Shown piece by piece: positions 45,045-55,126 of a stretch of 64,000 nucleotides of DNA. Source of the DNA: Stictocephala bisonia (taxonomy: Eukaryota; Arthropoda; Insecta; Hemiptera; Membracidae); NCBI GenBank assembly GCA_035578905.1, contig JAQJVL010000246.1, positions 744,001-808,000 on the forward strand, read 5' to 3'. Positions within the stretch are counted from its first letter, which is position 1; the number at the start of each line of letters is the position of its first letter. Position numbers and translations under genes: made by a program. The notes beneath the pieces are model-generated. The model was not told where the DNA came from, made no database searches, and was given only the letters and a program-made list of their open reading frames with translations.

Positions 45045-45360
45045 CAGTTGACTCTTGATAATCCGACAGTTACAGGTGTCAGATAAACAAAAATGTCAGC
45101 TTATGAAATGTTGATATGACAAGGCATGTTTTTAAAGGAAGTACTATTCGGAATAAAACAAAAACAACTTAACTCTTAGTAAACAATTTTTTTTATTATA
45201 ATTTCTATCAATATTGAGGCACTTCTCATCTCATACAATAATCTAAAAACCTTTCTCAATTTAATCTGCCGTCTGATTAATTTTCGTTTGCTGGAGCACG
45301 ATCATTTTGACATCATCAGCTCCAAACAGGACAGTCCTTGGATGAACAGAAGGAGGTTTT
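45045..45360 (-). mobile_element. 3' remnant of a second Tigger/pogo element
   Basis: CAGTTGACTCTTGATAATCC (45045) has the form of a Tigger end. Further in, the minus strand (45360-45275) reads GADDVKMIVLQQTKINQ followed shortly by a stop. This is the typical last block (LQQTKI..F) of Tigger/jerky-like transposases. The other end and the catalytic domain are absent. Confidence 0.55.
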
Positions 45361-47410
45361 TAGGGTCAGGATAGAAAATGATTTCTCTCGAAATTTCAGG
45401 GAATTTTCGGGATGAAATTTTTTCCTGCTTAGCATTCATTAATTTGAAACTTAGTAGATAAAACAAATAAACCAAATTATTTTATGGTAATTTATTGGTA
45501 CGTGATGTAAGAAATTAACCATTAGCGTTATGACATATCTATGTAGGCTACTCTTGTTTTAAATTATCAACATAACAGAAAATAAATTAAAACTGGTCTA
45601 AACTAAACAATAGAAGATCATGCACTAAAGAGACAAAACAATCTTAATTGGCATAATTGGTAATAAATATTTTAAGAGCTAATTGAAATTAAATTGTAAT
45701 AAGTAACATATAATAAGTATGGCTGTTACTTATTTGATGATAATTTTTAATTACAGTCACAATAAAAAAAAATACATTAATGAATTACTTCTTCAATTAA
45801 TTAATTGAAATGCATTATCACAAGAAAATGAAACATAAAAAATAATCACTACTTCAGAATTTAAAAATTGACTAATTCCTGTTTTATTTTCATAACCAGT
45901 TTTAATACTTTTGTAGCAATGCCAAGTATTATACTTTTCCAAAGTTTACAAAATATTTGTTGAAAAGTTTACCAAGTTGGAGCTTAATTTTATCAGTTAT
46001 GAGGATGTCCATGGGTTCTTGATCATTTCATGTTGAAGATAAAGCATTCTTAAATCTTAGGCCCAGACATTTATGTTAAACATACAATATTTAAAAACTT
46101 CACTGTCTGTCAATATAAACGACTGTTGCGATATTGAACTCATTTTCAAACACTTTCTCAATATATACTGTTTTGAATAACGTACTATGAATAACCACAA
46201 CTGTACCGTAACACAGAGAAGAAAGAAATAGAGGTTGCATCCAATAGTGCCTGAATGTGTGTCAAGTAGTTATTTCTCCAGTTTGCCATGCGATGGCAGG
46301 GCCAACACCTTGGCAGTCCCTTCCTTATTTCTCCCAAATCCTAAGGATAAATATAGTAATTATTACTACAGATGTATAAAGATGTTCATTGGTTTTAATC
46401 TGTATATAACTGACACCGAAGCGTTTGCTGCAGCCGTAAGAAAGCGACTTCTGTTCTTCTCTGTGACTGTCAATAAAACAAAACACACAGCTGGCCGATC
46501 AAATTTATTGTACTATCACATCATACTGTGATAACGTAGGGTAGCCTGCTACCAAAAGGTGGATCATTCAAAAGTGATGGTGGTGATTCAGGCATCATCG
46601 TCAAGCTGCAGTCAGTTACTTTCAGAATCGCCTCCTCTCAACAAAATATGGATTGTGTATATGCCATGAAAAATGGATCTGTGTGGATTTTATTTAGTAA
46701 AAACATGGGTATAATTAACCAGAAATTGGCTCTGAATTATATAATCAAATTGGAAAATGTAGATGACAAAATAATTCAATCAATCAGATGATAATAATAG
46801 TTGTGCACCTGTCTGAAATAAATTTTAAAAGTTGTTATCAGTCTTTAAATTATGATCAGAAATGAAATTTGTGCAACTTCATACTATTTCGATACATGAG
46901 GTTATTCTGAACAACGAATAACTATTTCATTACTAGAAATTTCTACATATTAAAATGAAAGCCATAGGAGTAGTTGGCCATTTATATGCCTAGTCAATAT
47001 TGGTGACGAATTGGACAGTTGATTGAAATCTGAAATATCAACCAAGTGCCAATTGGCGATAAAATATTGTGGACAGCTAACTTATAAATTTATGAATAAA
47101 AAACAAGAAGTTTGATAATGATTCGATTCAATAAAAATTATTTTCCGGTCTCAAAATCCAAATAATATTTACAGAAGGTTTTAATACAGTAGATCAAAAT
47201 CTCTCTTTGTATTTTACATCAATGTAGAAGCAACAATTATGATCAGTGAACTGTTAAGTCAGTTTACGAATCAAAATTATCCTATTTTACTACCTTTAAC
47301 TCCAACTGTTGTTATTATCTAACCTAGACAATAACAACATGTTTAGTTTAGTAGAGAGATAAGATTTCACATGTTCACCAAACGGGCAGAATTGTCCCAC
47401 AACCTACAGG
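45361..47410. other. no gene recognised
   Basis: Two kilobases of AT-rich sequence. A 98-codon plus frame at 46235-46531 sits in a locally less AT-rich patch but shows no domain and no confident splice sites. If the LINE at 47420 is full length, its 5' UTR would begin in the last few hundred bases. Confidence 0.4.
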
Positions 47411-47419
47411 TCATACTAT

Positions 47420-48047
47420 GTTCTCCTGTTTCCTCAATGAGGGAATAATAAAGTTAATAAAAAAACAAGAGGACATGGAACTTGAGATAAATAATATAAA
47501 AAGACAAATGGAACAACATACAAAGACACATAAAGTAAACAAGATACAAAGTGATGGTGAACAAGAAACAAGTCCAAGTTGAAAAAACCTGAACAAGATG
47601 TTCAAGCTCTTCTAGATAGTTCTGCTCTTCTAAAACCTCCCTATTCGACTCTGAACCAAAGTTGCACAAAAAGAAACCGTAAAAATCTTATTAGTGTCTC
47701 TTTACAAGTGGCAAAAAGCAAACAAACACTATTTTCTCATACTGAAAAAACACAACTACAACACAAACAGTCCCCCAAAGAGAACATTAATCAATCGTGC
47801 ACTCAGCCTAATGTAACTAATAAGCGTTTTAAACAATCCTCACATCCTCCTACCTCTGCCAAAATTCGAAATCAAAGTGAGACTTTTGAAGAATTTTTTA
47901 AGAAACACGTGGAAGCTTATGAATTAATAAACAAAACTTACCATCAATATTATCCTATAATTAGCAAAAGCAACAGTGTAATCTGCCCACAAGAAGTATC
48001 TCTCAGCCAGCAATCCTCTAACCTAATTTCAACTAACATACACCTTG
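47420..48047 (+). pseudogene. ORF1 of LINE A, first part (interrupted by LTR element)
   Basis: Begins with an MREIIKLIKKQEDMELEINN-like coiled coil at about 47437. One frame change near 47580 (just after CAAGTCCAAGTTGA) is followed by an open frame with QALLDSSALLKPPYSTLNQS, a Ser/Gln/Thr-rich stretch and FEEFFKKHVEAYELINKTYH. It stops at the LTR boundary (CTTG, 48044-48047). The frame continues after the LTR element at 56525 and ends with a stop near 56634. I do not recognise a folded domain. Its position before the endonuclease ORF makes it ORF1. Confidence 0.7.
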
Positions 48048-49886
48048 TGTACCGGGTCTTGGACCGGTACAGTTTCGTTTTTTCCGTCGTAGTCTGCCGG
48101 GCTGCCTGAGATTCGCTTTTGCCCGGCGTTTCGCGTACTTTGGTGGCCGTTGGCCCAGTTCCGTTTCGTTCCGTGTTCCAGCAGCTTCGGTCAGGTTGGC
48201 CTGGTTGTTCAGTGGTCTTGTGCTGCCTGCAGAAATAGACATGTTCAGATAGACACACTAAAACTCCAGGGTCCTTGAGTAGGACGTTTCTGCCCTCGGC
48301 CTGCCGTCCGGGGATTGTCTACCATCTACTCTGCTAGCCTGGCCTGAGGACCATGTTGGAGCCTGGAGGCGCCCGCTACCCGCTCTACATCTTTGTGGTA
48401 TAAGTCTCCTGTCCTCAGGTCAGTGTTTTCCATCTTGTTTTCCCGGCGGCTGAGCTGGGGGTTTTGCTGTTTAAATATATATAAAGAAAATAACCCAAGA
48501 AAAACCAGTGAAATATATAAAAAGGAAAAAAAGAAGAGAAAAAAATTTGTGGAACTAAGAAAACAAAACTAAGAATATATAAAACAATGATACTTCCTGT
48601 TGTTATGTACGGATCGGAAACTTGGGTACTGTCCAAACAAACGGTAAGGAAATTAATAACCTTTGAAAACAAAGTTCTAAGGAGGATTTTTGGACCCATA
48701 TTAGAAAATGGTACGTGGAGGATAAGAAAAAACCGAGAATTACGAGAACTCTATACAGACCCAGACATAATTGCAACAATTAAAAGTCAAAGACTAAGAT
48801 GGGCAGGCCATGTTCACAGAAGAAACAGGAACTCCAATTTAAGAGCAGCTTTGGAAGATATACCAAGAGGAAGAAGACCTTTAGGACGACCAAGACTTCG
48901 CTGGTGGGACCAAGTCCAAAAAGACATGAGACACATAAGAGCTACAGAGGACATGATGGATGACCGACAAACATGGCGTCAAGCTGTTGGTGAGGCCAAA
49001 AACCAACTTGGGTTTGAGTGGCCAGCTAGGTAAGGTAAGGTAAGCCATGGGGACCTATATATGTTTTTTTTTATAAAAGGAAAAAAAAACTTAAAATACA
49101 AACCAAAGGAACTTTTTGTTGTTAATATTTATTTATATTTATATTTCTGGTTATTTAGTTTAATTAGTTTATTTTGTTGTTAGATTTTTTAGAGTTTATA
49201 TTTGTTAGGTCCCTATTGTTAAATTGTGTTGTTATTTATTGTTATGTTTAGGCCTAGTGATCGTTATTTATTTTTTGTTGTTGTTAATTGTATTATAGAT
49301 GTCTTGAAGTGCATTTTTACTCGAACGGTACCGTGTTAGATTTTCTTTTTAATTGTTTAATTTTTAAACTCACCAAAAGGGAATTATGGGACTTTTACTT
49401 AACTTCTAATTCGGAGCTGCCCAGGGATTCCGGCTTACTCCCTGGCCCGGTGGAATCAAGGGATGTGGGCCAAATTGCCGGCTTAATTGGTGATACCAAA
49501 ATTGTTATAAATTTTTTTCACTTTTAAATTGTTAATTAATTTGGCTTACGTTTTGGGGTGTCTCAGGCTAAACTGCAGATAGGCCATGTAGTTGTTAATT
49601 GGTAATTTTGGTATTTGTTGAGTTTGTTGTTTTTGTAGCTTTTGTGTCTTATCTTGTTAATTTTAGTGTTTATTGTTATTAATTGAAGTGCGAATTTATA
49701 TTGTGGCCTTCTGCCGTTTTGATTTATTAATTTTTCTGGCTTTCATGATAATAAATTTAGTTTCGCCCAGCTGCCGAGTTTTATTTTGAACCCTCCAACT
49801 GCCACCTGTGATCCCATCGCTCGACTTGTTTTGAGCCATCCCCCGGTTGGCACGCTTACCAGCTTTGGTGGGGGGGATGGGTCTCA
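48048..49886 (+). repeat. 5' LTR (with RTE insertion)
   Basis: Matches the 3' LTR (1398 bp) apart from a few substitutions, A-run length changes and the replaced block at 48557-49044. Without the insertion it would be about 1.35 kb. Contains GTGGTATAAGTCTCCTG near 48394, a possible TATA-like start region, and ends GGTCTCA directly before the primer site. Confidence 0.95.
48557..49044 (+). mobile_element. 5'-truncated RTE LINE end inside the 5' LTR
   Basis: 488 bp absent from the 3' LTR. The open frame 48587-49033 (148 codons) reads ILPVVMYGSETWVLSKQTVR, then KVLRRIFGPI, SQRLRWAGHVHRR and GRPRLRWWDQVQKDM, the standard RTE ORF2 C-terminus with its R.RW.GH and GRP..RW.D blocks. It ends in the short repeat TAGGTAAGGTAAGGTAAG typical of RTE tails. 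In the 3' LTR the same position holds 44 other bases (55637-55680), so the insertion coincided with a target-site deletion. Confidence 0.92.
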
Positions 49887-49888
49887 AT

Positions 49889-49901
49889 TGGTAGCAGAGC
49901 G
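49889..49901 (+). promoter_or_regulatory. primer binding site, initiator tRNA-Met type
   Basis: TGGTAGCAGAGC starts two bases after the LTR end. The first 11 bases are complementary to the 3' end of eukaryotic initiator tRNA-Met (…CUCUGCUACCA). Minus-strand DNA synthesis would start here. Confidence 0.8.
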
Positions 49902-49908
49902 TGGTTGC

Positions 49909-49910
<2 letters not shown>

Positions 49911-49956
<46 letters not shown>

Positions 49957-50103
49957 CTTGGTTGTTGACGGTGGGTGTTTGCCAGTTAGTAGGCCATGGT
50001 TGGCCGGCCTACCGTCAAGGTGTTTTGGTAATACGTAAAAAAAAAAAAGGAAACAAATAATTATTTAAAAGGAAAAACAAAAAACCAAATAAATAATTTA
50101 ACT

Positions 50104-50137
<34 letters not shown>
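49911..50137. repeat. long A-runs in retrotransposon leader
   Basis: A42-class run near 49911-49952 and A27-class run near 50110-50137. Lengths are unreliable in assemblies. They lie in the untranslated leader between primer site and gag. Confidence 0.9.
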
Positions 50138-50138
<1 letters not shown>

Positions 50139-50289
50139 TAGGCAATCCGCTTGGTTACTTTGTCGTTGAATGGGTTTCATGGGTGGATTGTAGTGGTCAG
50201 CAGTGGCTCGGTAGGCTGAGGGTTTAGTCCGTCTTGGACCCTGGAGTTGTCGTTTTTTGTGTATACTGTTGAGAATTTTGTTTTCCGAG

Positions 50290-51624
50290 ATGGCCTATCT
50301 GCAGAATGTTGCCCTCCTGGTGAAGGAGGAGTTGATATTTGAGTTGAGGTCGCGTGGTGTGACTCCGGAGGGGGATGTTCTGAATCTCCGGAGGTTGCTG
50401 CGGGAGCAGTTGTCCGCGGGTACGGCGGTGGATTGGTCTGATCTACTGGATGTTAGTGAGGAGTTATTGGGTTGTAAACGTAAGGTGGAAGATTGGGAAG
50501 GGATTTTGGAAGATCTGCAGTTTGAACCTCCAGTAGGTCGTGACCGGGCCTGCCGCCTTGCACGTTTGGGGCATCTGCTTGCCCGTTTAAGGCTGGTCAA
50601 CCGGGCACCGGGGTTGGAACCGTCTGATAGGGCGTGGATCTTGGAGAGTGTGGCTAGGCTGGATGAGATTTTTCAGGCACTCTCCGGTTCCACGACTCCT
50701 ACGGGTCTGGATCGGCGGCCTACTTTCACGCTTTCGCCTAATGTGTCGAGGCCGCAGGCTGAGACAACGGCTCTCACTGTGCCTGAGGTTCCTTCTGAGC
50801 CTGCAGGCGTTTCTGTTGAGGTTGCTTGTGGTTCGGCTCCAGCTGCCGTTCCTTCGGCTTCTTTGGGTTCACCTGCTCTTCTGCAGCTGAGCTACCACAA
50901 GCTGCCTAACCCTCTCACGCCCATGATCCAGAATCTCCCTGTGATCGATGGGATGGATCCTGAGGAGCTTCTTAAGTTTCTGGTGGCCTTTCTCAGACTT
51001 AGTGAGATGCCCGGCATGCAGGCTGGGGACTTGCTTCGTCTGATTTTCCCTTATTGCAGAGGTCCCGTTGGGGAGTTGCTGAGTTCTGTCTTGGCCAGTG
51101 ATGCCTCGGTGGACTCGTTCCATCGAGAGTTACTTTCGTCGTTTCTTCCCATTCGACTCAGGGAGAGGATGGTCATGGACAGATTTTATCGGTCGCAGAG
51201 TAGGGGCGAGTCTCTGGCAGCCTATGTCTCTTCAGTCAAGGAAGCTCGGCAAGCGTTGCGCCTCACACTTTCTGAAGCTGACACCGTTCGTGTCATCCTG
51301 GATGGCATTTCTCCTGAAGAACGGTGCAGATTGGTTTTTGCTGGTGTTCCTTCGACTTTTCGGGAGCTGCATCAGCTGTGCATTGTTTCGCGCAGCGTGC
51401 AGTTCTCAGACCAGCAAGGGAGGGATTCTGAGAGTCATCGTGCTCTCCCCACCCGTCGACCGGCTATGTCTTTAGGTGTGAGTCAGCCAGTGGAGGGTCG
51501 TGGTTCTCGGCCTCCTGTTGTGTGTTTTGCTTGTGGCCAGCCTGGTCACATTCGTCGTGACTGTCCACGTGCTCGAGGTCGTGGGGCGGGAAACGCTCAG
51601 CGCGGGGGGTTGCCTCCACAGTAG
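50290..51624 (+). CDS. gag: Gag polyprotein of the Ty3/gypsy element
   Basis: Start taken at ATG 50290 (context CGAGATGG). An in-frame ATG at 50257 is weaker. About 444 residues. Alpha-helical N-terminal third (EELIFELRSRGVTPEGDVLN), a Pro/Ser-rich linker, a capsid-like retrotransposon gag domain (about 210-360, with LLKFLVAFLRLSEMPG and RFYRSQSRGESLAAYVSSVK) and one CCHC zinc knuckle near the end (CFACGQPGHIRRDC). It packages element RNA in cytoplasmic particles. Ends at TAG 51622-51624, 35 bases after the slippery site at 51588. Intact. Confidence 0.93.
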   Translation: MAYLQNVALLVKEELIFELRSRGVTPEGDVLNLRRLLREQLSAGTAVDWSDLLDVSEELLGCKRKVEDWEGILEDLQFEPPVGRDRACRLARLGHLLARLRLVNRAPGLEPSDRAWILESVARLDEIFQALSGSTTPTGLDRRPTFTLSPNVSRPQAETTALTVPEVPSEPAGVSVEVACGSAPAAVPSASLGSPALLQLSYHKLPNPLTPMIQNLPVIDGMDPEELLKFLVAFLRLSEMPGMQAGDLLRLIFPYCRGPVGELLSSVLASDASVDSFHRELLSSFLPIRLRERMVMDRFYRSQSRGESLAAYVSSVKEARQALRLTLSEADTVRVILDGISPEERCRLVFAGVPSTFRELHQLCIVSRSVQFSDQQGRDSESHRALPTRRPAMSLGVSQPVEGRGSRPPVVCFACGQPGHIRRDCPRARGRGAGNAQRGGLPPQ

Positions 51625-51633
51625 CTCCCCGCG
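51588..51633 (+). promoter_or_regulatory. -1 ribosomal frameshift signal between gag and pol
   Basis: GGGAAAC (51588-51594) fits X-XXY-YYZ in the gag frame (..G GGA AAC). After a six-base spacer, CGCGGGG (51601-51607) pairs perfectly with CCCCGCG (51627-51633) around a 19-base loop that includes the gag stop. Slipping back one base at this heptamer enters the pol frame exactly: GGG AAA CGC. Slippery heptamer, spacer and stem all match the classical arrangement. Confidence 0.9.
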
Positions 51634-54600
51634 TTGTTGCGAGTGACCGTGGCCATTTGCCTTTGACACGTGGCCATAGCAGGAGTGTCGGGGATTTTTC
51701 GGGCCTTGCTGGCATGGCTTCCCTGGGACTTGGTGCGGTCACCTCGGTGTGTCCTGGCGTTTTTGTATCTTTTGGTGGTACGGTGTGTCGAGCCCTTCTT
51801 GATTCTGGTTCGGCATGCAGTATCATCAGCCTTTCTCTTTTTGAGTCCCTTGACGCCTTAGGACTTGTCAGGCACACCGAGCCTTCTTCTATTACTTGCT
51901 GGACGGCATCCCAAACTCCTCTACCTATTCTTCTGAAGGCGTCATTACATTTTAAAATTGAAGGATTTTCCTGGAGGTGGGGTTTTCTTGTGGCCAAGGA
52001 CCTGGCGGTTTCTTGTATCCTAGGGGCAGACTTTATTTCTAAGAGTGGTATGGTGCTTGACCTCCAGAAGCGCCAGATGTTTTTCAAGTTTAATCGGCGA
52101 GTTTTGGTGCCTCTAATAGGGGATTCTGACTGCCCTCCTGCAGTCAGAGAGGTGGGTTGTGAGCCCGAACAACCCAAGGTGGATCCGGTTGGTCATCTCC
52201 CCCCTGAGCAGGCGGAGGCCATTAGGAGGATGTGTTTGCGGTTTCCTGATGTGCTTACGCCGGAGCTTGGGGTCACTTCTCTTCTGGAGTATGAGATCCA
52301 CCTCACCGATTCTCAGCCAGTTAGAAGTCATCCGTACAAACTTGCTCCCCCAAAGATGGAGGTTATGAGGGCTATGATTGAAGATCTTCTGAGCAAGGGT
52401 GTGATTGAACCGTCTCGTTGCGCTTATGCCAGTCCAGCTTTTCTTGTGCCCAAGCCTAATGGTAAATCTAGGCTTGTGATGGATTATCGGAGGCTCAACG
52501 CTAAGGTCGCTATTGACTCGGTACCTCTGCCTGATTTGCATTCTGCGTTTGATTGGTTCGGTAAGGCTAAGTTTTTCAGTGTTTTCGATTTGAACCAGGC
52601 CTACCATCAGATTCCATTGAAGAAGGAATCACGGCCTATGACTAGCTTCTGTGTTCCCTGGAATCTTTACCAGTTCACTAGGGTTCCTATAGGTCTTGCT
52701 GTGGGTGCCCAGACTCTTACCCGTCTCCTTGATTCCATCTTCCATGATGTGAAGTTCAAGTTTGTCTTCAATTACCTGGACGACCTTCTTGTCTACAGTG
52801 AGACTTTCGGGGAACACATGCAACATCTGGAGGAAGTTCTTAGTCGCCTCAAATCAGCTGGCCTTACCGTCAATCCAGAGAAAGTCACTTTTGCTCGTCC
52901 TGAGATTTCTTTTCTGGGTCATCTTATCTCTTCTCGAGGCGTCTGCATAGATCCTGCGAGGACCCAGGGCATTCGGGATTTTCCTCCTCCCAGAGATGCC
53001 AAGGGGATTGCCCGTTTTGTGGGGATGGTGAATTTTTACCGTCGCTTCATCCCTAACGTGGCCGAGCTTGCTGCCCCGTTGAACGAGCTGCGAAAGAAAG
53101 GTGTCCCTTTTGTGTGGGGCCAAGCTCAGCAGACTGCCTTTGATGCTCTCAAGGAGGCTATCATGCAACCTCCTGTCCTGCGTATGCCTGATTTCAGCAG
53201 AGAATTTATTCTTCAGACTGATGCCTCCTCCTCCGCCATTGCTGCTGTTCTTTCTCAGGAGTTTGATGGGGTCAGGCAGCCCATCGCTTTTGCTTCGAGG
53301 ACGTTGTCTCACCAGGAACAGAAAGCTTCTTCCATCTATGAGTTAGAGTGTCTGGCTGTTGTCTTTGGTACGGACAAGTTTCGGCGTTTCTTGGAACACG
53401 CTGAGTTCTTGCTGGAGATGGACAATCAGGCACTGTCTTGGCTTCTTGCCCATCCCCGACAGCTTGGGAAAATTGGTCGCTGGGTGGTCAAAATTTCTGC
53501 TTTTAAGTTCCGAGTCCAACATCTTAGGGGTACCCAGAATGTCATCGCGGATGCTCTTTCCCGCATGTATCACGAACCCAGTGATCCACCTACTGAGGCT
53601 GTTGCTCAGTGTGGTGCTGTTCTTCTGGATTTTCCTCTGGCTTTTGACGACCTACTGTCCCATCAGCAGAAAGATCCTGAGCTGTCAGTCATCTTAGGTG
53701 AGCTTCAAGAGGGAGGTGCCCACCCTCCCTATTTTCTGTCCAAAGGGGTACTCTGTTGCCGTCCTCGACAGAGGGGTGAACCCCGTGTAGTGCTGCCTAG
53801 TCATCTAGTACCGATGGTCTTTCAGTATTATCACTCTTCTCTTGTGGGCGGTCATCTTGGCATTCATAAGACCATCGCTAAGATTCGTAGGTACTTCATC
53901 TGGAAGGGCATGGACCGGGATGTTGCGGGCAGAGTGCGGGCTTGTCACCTGTGCTCTCTCAGCAAGCCTAGTCAGAATGCAAGGTTAGGGTTGTTATCTT
54001 CTGAGGTGGCCGAGCGTCCTTTTGAGAAGGTGTTCATCGACTACGTGGGTCCTTTTCCCCGTAGCAAGTCAGGTAGCTCCTACCTACTTGTTTGTGTGGA
54101 TGCTTTCTCGAAGTTCGTTTGGCTTTTCCCACTTCGGAGTGCCACGGCTAAGCTCACCATTCGTGCTCTCCAGTCCCAACTCTTCCAGCACTTTGGTGTG
54201 CCTTCCACTCTTGTGTCCGACAACGGTAGCCAGTTTACCTCCCATGAGTTTTGTAGGTTCTGTTTTGGCAATGGTATCAGGCATGTGACTACCTCTCCTT
54301 ATTACCCACAGCCTTCTCATGCAGAGCGGTTCAACCGCAATCTTCGGTCTGCCCTTATTACCTTCCATGCTGAGAAGCAGAACACCTGGGATGAGAGTCT
54401 CTCTTGGCTCCAGCTTGCTTTTAATTCTTCCAAGCATGAGAGTCACAATGCCACTCCCTTCGAGATTCTACATGGCTACCCTCCTAACAACCCTTTGTCC
54501 AACTTGTGGAGGTTAGAGGATCTTCTACCTACGCCAGGTGCCACTGACGTAGTGTCCACGTGGCGGGCTGCTCGGCGCAACCTGCTACGTGCTAGAGAGA

Positions 54601-54899
54601 GAGTGAGGAGGAGGTATGATAAGGGTCGTACTCCTAACCCTTTTCAGGTTGGAGATCTGGTTCTTTGTCAGGCTCACCCGGTCAGTTCGGCCGCGGAACG
54701 AAGAGCTGCAAAGTTGTGCTATCGGTGGTCTGGTCCCCACCGCATCGACAGGTTTTTGTCACCGGTGACTGCTCTGCTGGTTGATCCCCAGTCAGGCAGG
54801 GTGTTTAGGAAAGCCCATGTGTCCCAGCTTAAGGCTTTCCGGGGAACGGTTGGTCCAGGAGTTGGTGTTCCTGGGGGTTTCTTGGGGCAAAGAGATTGA
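51588..54899 (+). CDS. pol: Pol polyprotein (protease, RT, RNase H, integrase)
   Basis: The pol frame is open from just after a TGA at about 51560 and has no clear own ATG, so it is taken from the slip site. About 1103 residues. Protease motif LLDSGSACS (residues ~70-78). RT with FLVPKPNGKSRLVMDYRRLN, FSVFDLNQAYHQIPL and catalytic YLDD (~396-399; YLDD rather than the commoner YIDD or YVDD). RNase H with FILQTDASSSAIAAVLSQ (~540) and YELECLAVV. Integrase zinc site HLGIH...CHLC (~756-789), then catalytic D (~818, FIDYVGPF), D (~878, LVSDNGSQF) and E (~913, HAERFNR), with a GPY/F-like end (YRWSGPHRI). All key residues are present and there are no stops. Confidence 0.95.
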   Translation, partial: GKRSARGVASTVAPRVVASDRGHLPLTRGHSRSVGDFSGLAGMASLGLGAVTSVCPGVFVSFGGTVCRALLDSGSACSIISLSLFESLDALGLVRHTEPSSITCWTASQTPLPILLKASLHFKIEGFSWRWGFLVAKDLAVSCILGADFISKSGMVLDLQKRQMFFKFNRRVLVPLIGDSDCPPAVREVGCEPEQPKVDPVGHLPPEQAEAIRRMCLRFPDVLTPELGVTSLLEYEIHLTDSQPVRSHPYKLAPPKMEVMRAMIEDLLSKGVIEPSRCAYASPAFLVPKPNGKSRLVMDYRRLNAKVAIDSVPLPDLHSAFDWFGKAKFFSVFDLNQAYHQIPLKKESRPMTSFCVPWNLYQFTRVPIGLAVGAQTLTRLLDSIFHDVKFKFVFNYLDDLLVYSETFGEHMQHLEEVLSRLKSAGLTVNPEKVTFARPEISFLGHLISSRGVCIDPARTQGIRDFPPPRDAKGIARFVGMVNFYRRFIPNVAELAAPLNELRKKGVPFVWGQAQQTAFDALKEAIMQPPVLRMPDFSREFILQTDASSSAIAAVLSQEFDGVRQPIAFASRTLSHQEQKASSIYELECLAVVFGTDKFRRFLEHAEFLLEMDNQALSWLLAHPRQLGKIGRWVVKISAFKFRVQHLRGTQNVIADALSRMYHEPSDPPTEAVAQCGAVLLDFPLAFDDLLSHQQKDPELSVILGELQEGGAHPPYFLSKGVLCCRPRQRGEPRVVLPSHLVPMVFQYYHSSLVGGHLGIHKTIAKIRRYFIWKGMDRDVAGRVRACHLCSLSKPSQNARLGLLSSEVAERPFEKVFIDYVGPFPRSKSGSSYLLVCVDAFSKFVWLFPLRSATAKLTIRALQSQLFQHFGVPSTLVSDNGSQFTSHEFCRFCFGNGIRHVTTSPYYPQPSHAERFNRNLRSALITFHAEKQNTWDESLSWLQLAFNSSKHESHNATPFEILHGYPPNNPLSNLWRLEDLLPTPGATDVVSTWRAARRNLLRARERVRRRYDKGRTPNPFQVGDLVLCQAHPVSSAAERRAAKLCYRWSGPHRIDRFLSPVTALLVDPQSGRVFRKAHVSQLKAFRGTVGPGVGVPGGFLGQRD

Positions 54900-55112
54900 T
54901 CACCTCTGCGCCCTAGGTGGCTGTTCTGAGAGTCTCTTTTTCTCTCTTTTCTTGTCGGGCCCGACAGTCAGGGTAGTTTGCTCCCTGTTCGAGGGGTTTC
55001 CCCTCTTAGTTTCTCTTGGACGTCCTTGGAACACCACTCTTCGGAGGTCTTCGTCTTCTGTTTGGTTCCCTGAGGTACCGAGTTTTCTCCCCTGCCTGGG
55101 TGTGTTGAGGTT

Positions 55113-55126
55113 TTGCAGAGGGAGGT
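55113..55126 (+). promoter_or_regulatory. polypurine tract
   Basis: GCAGAGGGAGG ends two bases before the 3' LTR TG, the expected place for plus-strand priming. Confidence 0.7.

Noticed and set aside
46235..46531. 98-codon plus-strand frame as a gene
   Set aside because: No recognisable domain, no start or splice support; within normal chance for this composition.
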